From: JAXHTH01 sp034211115
GTDB lineage: Bacteria; Planctomycetota; Phycisphaerae; Phycisphaerales; SM1A02
Direction of reading: 5' to 3'
DNA length: 6,844 bases
NCBI GenBank assembly: GCA_034211115.1
Contig: JAXHTH010000343.1
Coordinates: 1 to 6,844, forward strand
Part shown: one piece after another, positions 6,727-6,844 of the stretch
Numbering within the stretch: position 1 is the stretch's first letter
How the letters are laid out: every line of letters starts with the position of its first letter
Made by a program: the position numbers and the translations under genes
The notes under the pieces: model-generated
Database searches by the model: none
What the model was told of the DNA's origin: nothing
The model's input: only the letters and a program-made list of their open reading frames with translations

Positions 6727-6844
6727 GTGGCTAAGAAGTCGTCCAAGAAGAAGGTGACCAAGCGCAAGACCTCCTCCAGAAAGAAGGTCGCGGCACGCGC
6801 CGCGCCCGCGGCGCGGAAGAAGAAGACCACCTCGAAGAAGAAGA
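6727..6844 (+). CDS. Lysine-rich N-terminus of a basic, probably DNA-associated or DksA-like protein (cut by window edge)
   Basis: GTG 6727 follows AAAGGA (6713-6718) by eight bases and opens a frame that runs off the right edge after 39 codons. Fifteen of the 39 residues are Lys and four are Arg, in KK/KKK clusters separated by Ser, Thr and Ala (MAKKSSKKKVTKRKTSSRKK, then an Ala/Arg/Pro patch and more lysines). All lysine codons are AAG, so the DNA is itself a low-complexity AAG-rich tract. Such tails occur in bacterial histone H1-like proteins and, in planctomycetes, as N-terminal extensions of other proteins, including TraR/DksA-type zinc-finger regulators. The visible part cannot separate these. 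The tail is expected to bind nucleic acid by charge. A well-formed promoter upstream suggests its own transcription unit. Confidence 0.75.
   Translation, partial: MAKKSSKKKVTKRKTSSRKKVAARAAPAARKKKTTSKKK

Noticed and set aside
5487..6830. A 447-codon open frame on the minus strand opposite accA
   Set aside because: accA on the plus strand has all its motifs and the expected length; the antisense frame shows no recognisable domain.
6730..6844. The AAG-rich tract as a microsatellite or noncoding repeat
   Set aside because: It is read in frame from a well-placed start with a ribosome binding site and promoter, and the varied Ser/Thr/Ala/Arg codons between lysines fit a basic protein tail better than a simple repeat.

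Overview
This 6.8 kb window is a high-GC (roughly two-thirds G+C by eye) bacterial chromosome segment of ordinary housekeeping and metabolic genes. The taxonomic hint is a member of Planctomycetota, possibly Phycisphaerae-like. It rests on base composition, an ALDH4-type P5C dehydrogenase standing apart from any proline dehydrogenase, the AccA sequence style, and a gene that opens with a lysine-rich tail. This is inference, not proof. No mobile element, CRISPR array, tRNA, rRNA or phage gene was seen.

Layout, left to right. (1) Positions 1-1249, minus strand: most of a UbiD-family prenylated-FMN decarboxylase, cut by the left edge so that its C-terminus is missing. (2) Positions 1390-3470, plus strand: a translationally coupled two-gene ABC exporter (ATPase, then an ABC-2-type permease, overlapping by one base), divergent from ubiD. 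(3) Positions 3471-3676: a convergent intergenic gap with three consecutive perfect inverted repeats, probably including a bidirectional terminator. (4) Positions 3677-5314, minus strand: L-glutamate gamma-semialdehyde (P5C) dehydrogenase with intact catalytic residues. (5) Positions 5315-5525: a divergent promoter region. (6) Positions 5526-6500, plus strand: accA, the acetyl-CoA carboxylase carboxyltransferase alpha subunit. (7) Positions 6501-6726: intergenic, with the best sigma70-like promoter in the window. (8) Positions 6727-6844, plus strand: the start of a very lysine-rich protein, cut by the right edge.

The genes do not form one pathway. They look like separate transcription units: quinone or aromatic-acid decarboxylation, an exporter of unknown substrate, proline/arginine catabolism to glutamate, the first committed step of fatty acid synthesis, and a DNA-binding or regulatory protein with a basic tail. 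I found no convincing undescribed system. The points most worth a second look are the hairpin cluster at 3488-3649, the identity of the lysine-rich protein, the roughly 135-residue extracytoplasmic insert of the permease, and a possibly leaderless ubiD transcript.
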